44,308 nucleotides of DNA from Pseudomonadota bacterium (GTDB taxonomy: Bacteria > Pseudomonadota > Alphaproteobacteria > Sphingomonadales > Sphingomonadaceae): the NCBI GenBank assembly GCA_963205265.1, contig CAUJJI010000137.1, forward strand, positions 1 through 44,308, read 5' to 3'. The position numbers and the translations under genes were made by a program. Position 1 is the first letter of the stretch. Each line of letters starts with the position of its first letter. Under the pieces are notes generated by a model, which did no database searches, was not told the origin of the DNA, and saw only the letters and a list, made by a program, of their open reading frames with translations. Below, in pieces: positions 15,769 through 22,785 of the stretch.

Positions 15769-17588
15769 CCCAAGTGAAGCTTTCCGACTGGGTGGCGGAG
15801 CGGCTGGCCGCGCACGGCATCCGCGACGTCTTCATGCTGACGGGCGGCGGCGCGATGCACCTCAACCACTCGCTCGGCACTCACCCGGCGCTCAGCACGA
15901 CTTTCACCCACCACGAGCAGGCGCTGGCGATGGCGGCGGAAGCCTATTTCCGGCTGACCAACCGGCTGGCGGTGGTCAATGTCACATCCGGTCCCGGCGG
16001 CACCAACGCGATCACCGGCGTCTACGGCGCCTTTGTCGATTCCTGCGGCATGCTGGTGATCTCCGGCCAGGTGAAGACCGAGACGACGGTGCGCCACACC
16101 GGGCTGCCGCTGCGCCAGTACGGCGACCAGGAGCTCGACATCGAGCCGCTGGTGCGGCCGATCACCAAGTACGCGACCATGGTCACCGATCCGCTGTCGA
16201 TCCGCTACCACCTGGAAAAGGCGCTCTACCTCGCCGCCAGCGGCCGGCCCGGTCCGGTCTGGCTCGACATCCCGCTCGACGTGCAGGCGGCCAGGATCGA
16301 TCCCGACGACCTGCTGCCCGGCTTCGACCCCGTCGAACTCGACGAGCCGTGGAAGCGCACCGACTTGCCAGCCGCCGCCGCCGACATCCTCGACCGCATC
16401 GCGCGCGCCGAGCGCCCGGTGATCCTGGCCGGCGGCGGCGTGCGGCTGTCCGGAGCCCACGAACTCTTCCTCCAGCTGATCGACCGCCTCGGCATACCGG
16501 TCGTTACCGGCTGGAACGCGCACGACGTGCTGTGGGACGATCATCCGCTCAACTGCGGGCGGCCCGGCACGGTCGGCGACCGCGGCGGCAACATGGTGAC
16601 GCAGAGCGCCGATCTTCTGCTTGTCCTCGGCAGCCGGCTCAACATCCGCCAGGTCAGCTACAACTGGCAAAGCTTCGCGCGCGAGGCGTTCAAGATTTGG
16701 GTCGACATCGATCCGGTCGAGCTGCAGAAGCCCAACGTCAGGCCCGATCTCCCGGTCGTCGCCGATCTTGCCAGCCTGATACCGGCGCTGCTCGCGGCCC
16801 CATGGGATGGAGCGAGCGAAGCCCATCGCGAATGGCTGGCCTGGTCGAAGGAACGCGTCCGCCGCTTTCCCGCCGTCCTGCCCGAGTATCGCGACCACGG
16901 CCCGCGCATCCACCCCTACGTCGCCATGGACGAGCTGTTCCGCCAGCTGGACGAGGACGACATCACCGTCTGCGGCAACGGCAGCGCCTGCGTGGTCAGC
17001 TTCCAGGCGGCCGAGATCAAGCGCGGGCAGCGGCTGTGGACCAATTCCGGATGCGCCACCATGGGCTACGACCTGCCCGCGGCGATCGGCGTCCATGCGG
17101 CGACGCATGGCCGGCAGCGGATCATCGCCGTCGCCGGCGACGGCAGCATCATGATGAACCTGCAGGAGCTGCAGACCATCGCCGGCAACGGCATGCCGGT
17201 GAAAGTCTTCATCATCAACAATTCAGGCTATGTCTCGATCTTCCAGACTCACCGCAACTTCTTCAACGGCGTCGAAGTGGGCGGCGGTCCGAAGAGCAAT
17301 GTCACGTTCCCCGATTTCGGCAAGCTGGCCGCCGCTTTCGGCTTCGCCTATTTCCGCGCCGAGACGCACAACGAGCTGCCCGGCGCGATCGCCGCCGCGC
17401 TCGCCGCCGATGGCCCGGTGATCTGCGAGCTCATGATCGACGAGCACGTCGGCTTCGCCCCCAAGCTGGGGGCCAAGTCGCACCCCGACGGGCGCATCAC
17501 CTCGCCGGCGCTCGAGGACCTATCGCCGTTCCTGCCGCGCGAGGTGCTGCGCGAGAACATGCGCATCGCGCTGATGGAAGAGCAGTGA
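15765..17588 (+). CDS. Thiamine-diphosphate-dependent enzyme (acetolactate-synthase-like)
   Basis: 607 residues with the three ThDP-enzyme domains in order. The N-terminal domain carries the catalytic Glu (E51 in THHEQALAMAAEAYFR) and TSGPGGTNAITGVYGAFVDS. A central domain has VILAGGGVRLSGA. The C-terminal ThDP/Mg motif is GDGS (458-461), ending with NN (about 486-487). The family includes acetolactate synthase, benzaldehyde lyase and YerE, which adds an acetyl branch to a CDP-sugar. Because the gene sits between an epimerase and a flippase of a polysaccharide operon, a YerE-like role in a branched sugar is attractive but unproven. No small regulatory subunit of acetolactate synthase is adjacent. 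A second ATG lies 9 bp upstream. Confidence 0.85.
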   Translation: MTQVKLSDWVAERLAAHGIRDVFMLTGGGAMHLNHSLGTHPALSTTFTHHEQALAMAAEAYFRLTNRLAVVNVTSGPGGTNAITGVYGAFVDSCGMLVISGQVKTETTVRHTGLPLRQYGDQELDIEPLVRPITKYATMVTDPLSIRYHLEKALYLAASGRPGPVWLDIPLDVQAARIDPDDLLPGFDPVELDEPWKRTDLPAAAADILDRIARAERPVILAGGGVRLSGAHELFLQLIDRLGIPVVTGWNAHDVLWDDHPLNCGRPGTVGDRGGNMVTQSADLLLVLGSRLNIRQVSYNWQSFAREAFKIWVDIDPVELQKPNVRPDLPVVADLASLIPALLAAPWDGASEAHREWLAWSKERVRRFPAVLPEYRDHGPRIHPYVAMDELFRQLDEDDITVCGNGSACVVSFQAAEIKRGQRLWTNSGCATMGYDLPAAIGVHAATHGRQRIIAVAGDGSIMMNLQELQTIAGNGMPVKVFIINNSGYVSIFQTHRNFFNGVEVGGGPKSNVTFPDFGKLAAAFGFAYFRAETHNELPGAIAAALAADGPVICELMIDEHVGFAPKLGAKSHPDGRITSPALEDLSPFLPREVLRENMRIALMEEQ

Positions 17589-17989
17589 GCGCCAGGACTC
17601 TCGCCGGCCGCCCCGTCCGCTTCCTGGTTGCCGGCGGGATCAACACCCTGTTCGGCCTCAGCTTCTATCCGGCATTGCTGTGGTCGGTGCCGTGGTTCCG
17701 CCTGCACTACCTGGTCGCGCTGGGCATCGCGCAGGCGGTCTGCCTGGTGTTCGCCTTCTGCACCTACAAGTTCGGCGTGTTTCGCACGCGGGGCGGCTAC
17801 CTGCGCGAGTTCGGCACTTTTTCCAGCTTCTACCTGTTCAACTATGCCGCCAACTGGGCAGTGCTGCCGCTGCTCGTGGAAGTGGGCGGGATCGACCCGA
17901 TCGTGGCGCAATTGGGATTCAACCTGGTCCTCATCGCCGGCAGCTGGTTCTGGCACAGCCGCGTGACCTTCCGCTCGGCGAGCGCATAG
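17585..17989 (+). CDS. GtrA-family membrane protein (probable lipid-linked sugar flippase)
   Basis: 134 residues with four hydrophobic helices and the GtrA signature FLVAGGINTLFGL near the N terminus, then FCTYKFGVFR and a closing HSRVTFRS. GtrA proteins are thought to flip undecaprenyl-phosphate-linked sugars across the inner membrane. The GTG start at 17585 overlaps the preceding stop. This is the last gene of the operon; the convergent MarR gene ends 20 bp away, leaving little room for a separate terminator. Confidence 0.9.
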   Translation: MSARTLAGRPVRFLVAGGINTLFGLSFYPALLWSVPWFRLHYLVALGIAQAVCLVFAFCTYKFGVFRTRGGYLREFGTFSSFYLFNYAANWAVLPLLVEVGGIDPIVAQLGFNLVLIAGSWFWHSRVTFRSASA

Positions 17990-18009
17990 CGCCGCCGCCA
18001 GGCTTGCGG

Positions 18010-18528
18010 CTAATCCGGCTCGGCGCCGTTCCCCGCTTCGCCAAGCTCCAGCAGCATGCCCTTGATCGCGGCCAGCGACTGGATGGCGGCGCCAAGCTCG
18101 GCGTCGGCCAGGGGGGCGAGCACCTGCTGCTCGATCGGATCGGCCAGTTCGCGAATCCGCTGGGTCATGCGCGTGCCCTTGCGCGTCAGGTAGACGCGGC
18201 GCACCCGGGCATCGGTCTCGTCCGCGCGGCGCTTGACCAAACCGACCGCTTCCATGCGCTCGAGCAGGCCCCCTACCGCCACTTTCGTCAGGTCGAGGTC
18301 CGCCGCCAGCGCGGTCTGGGTCATGCCGTCGCGGCGCGCCAGGAAGGCGATGACGCAATATTGCGAGCGAGTCACGCCCAGCGGCTTGAGCGCGCGGTCG
18401 AGCACCACCCGCCACAGCCGCGATACGTCCCAGACGAGGAAGCCGAGCCGGATGGCATCTGCCGAGCGCGCCTGCGGCCTGAGTGCATCTGATTGCTTTA
18501 TAGCGCTTTCTGTGGATTGCTTGCTCAT
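18010..18528 (-). CDS. MarR-family transcriptional regulator
   Basis: 172 residues from the Met at 18528, which follows a good GGAAGG site; the frame is open upstream to 18609 without conserved content. The winged helix-turn-helix includes LGVTRSQYCVIAFLARRDGMTQTALAADLDLTKVAVGGLLERME, and the wing has RRADETDARVRRVYLTRKG. MarR dimers usually repress a nearby promoter and release it on binding a small aromatic ligand. It is divergent from the LuxR gene across about 290 bp and convergent with the polysaccharide operon, so its target is not clear from position. Confidence 0.9.
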   Translation of the reverse strand: MSKQSTESAIKQSDALRPQARSADAIRLGFLVWDVSRLWRVVLDRALKPLGVTRSQYCVIAFLARRDGMTQTALAADLDLTKVAVGGLLERMEAVGLVKRRADETDARVRRVYLTRKGTRMTQRIRELADPIEQQVLAPLADAELGAAIQSLAAIKGMLLELGEAGNGAEPD

Positions 18529-18787
18529 GCTGCCCCGCCCTTCCGTTTGTTGGACGCCAACTCCCATATCACGCGCCCGAAATCCAGAATTTCCTTTCGC
18601 TCCAGTCACTCATGGCCTGTCGAAAGTGCAATCGGACGGTCACAACGAAGCGAAATGCGCCGATTTCGCTACACCGGACGGAGCAGCAGGCGATGGTCGG
18701 CCGGGTCCGGGATAGACATTTTCCGCTACGCGAAATCTCCAAAACGGAGCTACCCCTGCGAGCCTACCGGCCATGGCTTCGGGTAAG

Positions 18788-18811
18788 TCCCTATGCGCAA
18801 GACGTTAGGGA
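18788..18811 (+). promoter_or_regulatory. Hairpin that covers the ribosome binding site of the LuxR-type gene
   Basis: TCCCTA (18788-18793) pairs with TAGGGA (18806-18811). After one bulged T, GCG pairs with CGT around a five-base CAAGA loop. The 3' arm contains the Shine-Dalgarno AGGGA, seven to nine bases before the ATG at 18821. In the folded form the ribosome site would be masked. This could be a thermosensor-like or protein-controlled switch, or chance. Confidence 0.5.
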
Positions 18812-18820
18812 GAACGCCCA

Positions 18821-19423
18821 ATGGACCGTCCAAGCTACTTCGCCTTGATCGATGCCGATTCGATGCGGCGCGCGAGCATCAGCCATGCGCTGGCCGCGCG
18901 CGACATCCATGTCGAGCCGTTCGAGGACATCGTGGAACTGATCGAGCACTGGCCGAGATCGGGCCTGATCCTGGCTCATGACGACGGGCTCACGATCCAG
19001 GCGCTGATCGAGCACATGGGCCGCTACGGCGACTGGCTGCCGGTCGTCGGCTTTGCCGAGAATCCGAATTCCCGGCGGATCGTCTCGGCGATCCTCAGCG
19101 GAGCGGTGGACTACCTCGCCTGGCCGTTCGAGGATCGCGACCTCGCCGAGGCTCTCAGAACCATGGGCAGCCGCGCCGACAGCCTGACCAGTTCGAAGAT
19201 GCGCGAGGCGCGGGCCCGCAGCCGGATCGAACGCCTCACGCGCCGCGAACGCGAGGTGCTGAGCTGCGTCGCGTCCGGCCTGTCGAGCCGGATGATCGGG
19301 GAGAAGCTGTCGATCAGCCCGCGCACGGTCGAGATCCATCGTGCCAACATGCTGAACAAGATCGGCGCTCATCGCACCTCGGAAGCGATCCGCATCGCCA
19401 TCGAAGCCTCGCTGATCGGCTGA
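18821..19423 (+). CDS. LuxR/FixJ-type regulator with degenerate receiver domain
   Basis: 200 residues. The N-terminal domain (1-120) follows the receiver fold (YFALIDADSMRRASISHAL; LPVVGFAE; GAVDYLAWPF), but the segment that should hold the phosphoacceptor Asp reads LAHDD (51-55), and the conserved Lys before Pro-Phe is Trp101. The C-terminal LuxR helix-turn-helix (about 137-198) is intact: LTRREREVLSCVASGLSSRMIGEKL (split by its turn). It is probably a phosphorylation-independent DNA-binding protein. No histidine kinase gene is adjacent. A hairpin over its ribosome site suggests translational control. Confidence 0.88.
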   Translation: MDRPSYFALIDADSMRRASISHALAARDIHVEPFEDIVELIEHWPRSGLILAHDDGLTIQALIEHMGRYGDWLPVVGFAENPNSRRIVSAILSGAVDYLAWPFEDRDLAEALRTMGSRADSLTSSKMREARARSRIERLTRREREVLSCVASGLSSRMIGEKLSISPRTVEIHRANMLNKIGAHRTSEAIRIAIEASLIG

Positions 19424-19455
19424 TCGCAGCCGGCGGCATTGCGCAACCGGGGCCG

Positions 19456-20043
19456 GTGGCGATAAGCCTCGCCACCGTGACCGTCCCTGCTTCCCCCCGC
19501 AAGCGCGATGCCCAGGCGACCAGGGCGCGGATTCTCGACGCGGCGCAGCGGGCATTTTCCGAAAGCGGCTATTCCCACACCGGCGTGCGCGAGATCGCGC
19601 GCGGTGCCGGCGTCAGCTCGACTCTGCTGCTGCGCTACTTCGGCTCGAAGGCCGGGCTGTTCGAAGCGGCGCTGAGCGCTGCGATGCCGGTCGCGACGGT
19701 CATATCCCAGCCGCGCGAGGGGCTGGGCGCGGCGCTCGCGCAGGCGCTGCTGGATCCGGCCAACGCCATCCGGCCGCCGCTGATGATCGCGCTGGCGGCG
19801 GGCGATCCCGAAGCTGCGGCGATCGCCGCGCGAGTCACCGAGGAACAGAACATCACCCCGCTTGCCGAATGGCTCGGCGCGCCCGACGGCAGAGTGCGGG
19901 CGCTGGAGATCGCCATGCTCGCGACCGGGCTGGTCAGCTATCTCCGCCAGCTGCCGCTGAAGCAGGTCGACAGTGCCGAACAGCAAAGGATCGCCGACTG
20001 GTTTGCCGCGGCAGTGCAGGCTATCGTCGACCGGAAGACATGA
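19456..20043 (+). CDS. TetR-family transcriptional regulator
   Basis: 195 residues from a GTG at 19456. The N-terminal helix-turn-helix is typical: RARILDAAQRAFSESGYSHT, VREIARGAGVSS, then LLLRYFGSKAGLFEAAL. The C-terminal ligand domain is poorly conserved in this family. The gene overlaps the hydrolase gene region at its stop (ATGA at 20040) and is probably co-transcribed with it, so the hydrolase is the likely target or effector-linked enzyme. Confidence 0.9.
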   Translation: MAISLATVTVPASPRKRDAQATRARILDAAQRAFSESGYSHTGVREIARGAGVSSTLLLRYFGSKAGLFEAALSAAMPVATVISQPREGLGAALAQALLDPANAIRPPLMIALAAGDPEAAAIAARVTEEQNITPLAEWLGAPDGRVRALEIAMLATGLVSYLRQLPLKQVDSAEQQRIADWFAAAVQAIVDRKT

Positions 20044-20057
20044 CGGAGGAGATGCCG

Positions 20058-21035
20058 ATGCCCACAGCCCCTATCGATCTCGTCGCGCCGGAGCTTGCCG
20101 CGGTGCTCGAATTCTTTCCCGAGATCGACTTCAGGCAGGGAGTGGAGGCTTTCCGCGGCAACTTCGTCGCCAATCGCGTCCAGCCGCCGCTGCCGGCCGA
20201 ACTTGCCGTGGTCGATTGCCGCGAGCGGTTCATTCCCGGCCCGCCCGACGCGCCCGACCTGCGCGTGCTGCATTACACGCCGCCCGGTGACGCGGCCGGC
20301 CCGCGGCCCGCGGTGCTGCATATCCACGGCGGCGGCTACGTGCTCGGCATTCCCGAAATCAACGACGCCGGCAACCGGGCCATGGCGCTGGCGCTGGGAG
20401 CGACCATCGTGTCGGTCGACTACCGCCTGGCGCCGGAGACGGTCTGGCCCGGCGCGCTCGAGGATTGCTACGCCGCGCTGGCCTGGATGCACGACAATGC
20501 CGCCGAGCTGGGCATCGACCCCGCCCGCATCGCCGTGTCGGGCGAAAGCGCCGGCGGCGGCCACGCCGCGGCGCTGGCGCTCCATGCCCGCGACCTGGCC
20601 CGGCAAAGCGGCAGCGGGCCCGCGATCTGCTTCCAGCTGCTCGACGCGCCGATGCTCGACGACCGCACCGGCAGCACCTCGGACCCGCACCCGCATGTGG
20701 GCCATTTCGTCTGGACGCCCGAGAAGAACCGCTTCGGCTGGCGCTCGCTGCTCGGCATGGAGCCGGGGGGACCCGACGTGCCCGCCGCCGCCGTCCCCGC
20801 CCGCGCCGCCGATGTCTCGGGCCTGCCGCCGACATTCATCAGCGTCGGCGCGCTCGACCTGTTCCTCGAGGAAGACCTGGAATTCATCCGCCGCCTCACC
20901 CGCGCCGGGGTGCCGGCCGAGCTGCACGTCACTCCCGGCGCCTACCACGGCTTCGGCATGACCCAGGGCGCGCCGCAAGTGGTGCAGGTGACCGAGCTGC
21001 GGCTGAAAGCGCTGCGACGGGCGCTGGGGCTTTAG
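20058..21035 (+). CDS. Alpha/beta hydrolase of the hormone-sensitive-lipase (HSL) family
   Basis: 325 residues, cytoplasmic (no signal peptide). The oxyanion motif is HGGG (90-93), the nucleophile is S164 in GESAGG, and the other triad members are D267 (VGALDLF) and H297 (AYHGFG). Such enzymes hydrolyse short to medium acyl esters or lactones. Starts at 20040 and 20052 are possible, but GGAGGA at 20044-20049 is correctly spaced only for the ATG at 20058. The gene follows the TetR gene and ends against a large inverted repeat, beyond which the LuxC-like gene converges. Confidence 0.92.
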   Translation: MPTAPIDLVAPELAAVLEFFPEIDFRQGVEAFRGNFVANRVQPPLPAELAVVDCRERFIPGPPDAPDLRVLHYTPPGDAAGPRPAVLHIHGGGYVLGIPEINDAGNRAMALALGATIVSVDYRLAPETVWPGALEDCYAALAWMHDNAAELGIDPARIAVSGESAGGGHAAALALHARDLARQSGSGPAICFQLLDAPMLDDRTGSTSDPHPHVGHFVWTPEKNRFGWRSLLGMEPGGPDVPAAAVPARAADVSGLPPTFISVGALDLFLEEDLEFIRRLTRAGVPAELHVTPGAYHGFGMTQGAPQVVQVTELRLKALRRALGL

Positions 21036-21036
21036 T

Positions 21037-21186
21037 TCCTCCCCGGCACGGGGAGGGGGACCGCGACGGCCTGAGCTTGTCTCAGGGCGGCGTGGTGGAG
21101 GGGGTTCGCCTCATCGACGCAGCGTCAAGAGGGCAGCCCCCTCCACCACCCTTCGGGTGGTCCCCCTCCCCGTTCCGGGGAGGATC
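21037..21186. repeat. Intergenic inverted-repeat element, subfamily I, copy 1
   Basis: The outer arms read CCTCCCCGGCACGGGGAGG at the left and CCCCTCCCCGTTCCGGGGAGG (split) at the right; an inner GTGGAGGGGG...CCCCCTCCAC pair lets the whole fold as a long branched hairpin. The same arrangement recurs at 41903-42039. It sits between two convergent genes and could end both transcripts. Confidence 0.75.
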
Positions 21187-21193
21187 TCTGGCC

Positions 21194-22672
21194 TCAAGCC
21201 AGCATCTTCACGTCCTTGGCGCTGTCGCCCCACAGCGGCACCTTTTCGGGGCCCGGCTTTTCCGAGACGATCCACTTGACGATCCGGCGCATCGGCTCGA
21301 TCCCGTCCTGCGGGCCGACCAGCCCGGCGCCGTTGAAGCCGTAGCCCAGCTCGACGAAGCGCTGGCCGCCGTGCAGCGCGCCCTTGTGGCGCACGACGTC
21401 CCACAGGTTCTCCGGCCAGATGCCGACCGTCTGGGTATAGGCGTCGACCACGTCGAGCACTTCCTCGAGCGTATCGACCGGGATGATGTTGATCGTGCGG
21501 TCGGCCAGGTATTCCCAGAACTCGACGCGGTCGGAAGTATGCGAGACCAGGACCGCGCCCTCGTTGTCCTGCCCGCCGATCACCGTGTACCAGTCGTCCG
21601 ACAGCCGCAGCGCGTCGACCTGTCGCTTGAGATCGGGATCGTAGCGCTTCGGCTTGGTCGAGATGACGTCGGGCAGCGCAAGCATCGCCTCGTAGGTCTT
21701 GCGGCCCAGCTGCTTGAGCTTTTCCACCGCCTCGTCGTCGGTCCCGCACATCACGTAGACCAGCCGGCTGGCCGAGCAGGCGACCTGGTTGCCGGTGGCG
21801 AAGTCGGCAGCAATGCGGCGGCCGACGTCCACCATCGCCTCTTCGCTTTCCAGCGCCTCGGGGCCGACGATGCTCGCCGAGCGCTTGGGGTCGAGGCTGA
21901 TCAGCTCGATGCCGGGCTGGATGTACTTGGTGACGTGCTTGACCGAGGCGAAGCCGCCCCAGGCGCAGATCTTCTCGATGTTGTGCGGTTGGTAGAGCTT
22001 CGATTCCAGCGCCTCGTCGCCGCCGCGCCAGTAGGCGACGGCGAGATGCCTGGTCACCGGGTGGTCGGGCGCCATGTCGACCATCGTCCGCGCGATCGCG
22101 CCGGTGGTGAAGGGATCGTTCGACGGCACCTTGACGATCATGTCGCCGCGGGTGACGGCACCGCGGATGATCGTCAGCGCGCCGAGCACCGGCCCGTTGC
22201 CGGCGACGATGTGCAGCTGGCGCGAACCATAGGCGCGGATGCCGACGGTACAGCCGTTGAGCTGCTGCTCGACCCAGCCTTCGAGATGATCGATGCCGAT
22301 GTTGAAATCGACCATCCGGCGAATCCGCTCCTTGTCGAACATGAACGGCAGGTCGTGGTAGAACCCGTCCATGATCGGCTTGGTGCTGGGCGCGGTGTCG
22401 TAGGAATATTCGAGCGCTTCCTGCAGGTAGGCGTTGTTGCGCAGCTCCAGCCGCGTGCCCAGCTCCGCCAGGTAGTCGAGGATCTGGTCGATCGAGAGAT
22501 CGTACATGTCCTCCATCAGCCGCGGGCTGGCGAGCGGGATCTGGTCGGCGATCTTGTGCGGATCGGGCGCCAGGAACGTGATGTCCCCGCCGCGGCCGCC
22601 GAATTCGATCAGGTCGGTCTCGACGACCTTGCCGCGTAGCACGGCGTAGGAAATGGGTCGCTTGGCCATCAT
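21194..22672 (-). CDS. LuxC-like acyl-CoA / fatty-acid reductase
   Basis: 492 residues matching the LuxC family (PF05893): long N-terminal part, HIVAGNGPVLGALTIIRG (about 154-171), and the catalytic Cys at C299 in NQVACSASR. LuxC reduces an acyl-enzyme intermediate to a fatty aldehyde with NADPH. A GAGGAGA ribosome site precedes the ATG at 22672. The LuxE-like gene lies upstream in the same operon, separated by a 113-bp gap containing a palindrome. No LuxD thioesterase or LuxAB luciferase pair is adjacent, so the aldehyde probably feeds metabolism rather than light. A luciferase-fold oxidoreductase is encoded 17 kb away at 39586. Confidence 0.9.
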   Translation of the reverse strand: MMAKRPISYAVLRGKVVETDLIEFGGRGGDITFLAPDPHKIADQIPLASPRLMEDMYDLSIDQILDYLAELGTRLELRNNAYLQEALEYSYDTAPSTKPIMDGFYHDLPFMFDKERIRRMVDFNIGIDHLEGWVEQQLNGCTVGIRAYGSRQLHIVAGNGPVLGALTIIRGAVTRGDMIVKVPSNDPFTTGAIARTMVDMAPDHPVTRHLAVAYWRGGDEALESKLYQPHNIEKICAWGGFASVKHVTKYIQPGIELISLDPKRSASIVGPEALESEEAMVDVGRRIAADFATGNQVACSASRLVYVMCGTDDEAVEKLKQLGRKTYEAMLALPDVISTKPKRYDPDLKRQVDALRLSDDWYTVIGGQDNEGAVLVSHTSDRVEFWEYLADRTINIIPVDTLEEVLDVVDAYTQTVGIWPENLWDVVRHKGALHGGQRFVELGYGFNGAGLVGPQDGIEPMRRIVKWIVSEKPGPEKVPLWGDSAKDVKMLA

Positions 22673-22691
22673 GGTATCGTCTCCTCATTCG

Positions 22692-22777
22692 TCGTCCCGG
22701 CGGAAGCCGGGATCGCCGGCCTCGTCGACGGAACGCTCCGCCCGGCCGCCGGCGGTCCCGGGTCGAGCCCGGGACGA
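22692..22777. repeat. Palindromic element between the luxE-like and luxC-like genes
   Basis: TCGTCCCGG (22692-22700) is inverted at CCGGGACGA (22769-22777), with inner CCGGCGGAAGCCGG and CCCGGGTCGAGCCCGGG hairpins. It is related to the repeats at 63-89 and 286-311. Lying within an operon, it could lower or stabilise the downstream message. Confidence 0.65.
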
Positions 22778-22785
22778 CTCAGTTG

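Noticed and set aside
15765..17588. Housekeeping acetolactate synthase (ilvB)
   Set aside because: No ilvH or ilvN small subunit follows, and the gene is embedded in a polysaccharide operon, so an anabolic valine role is unlikely.
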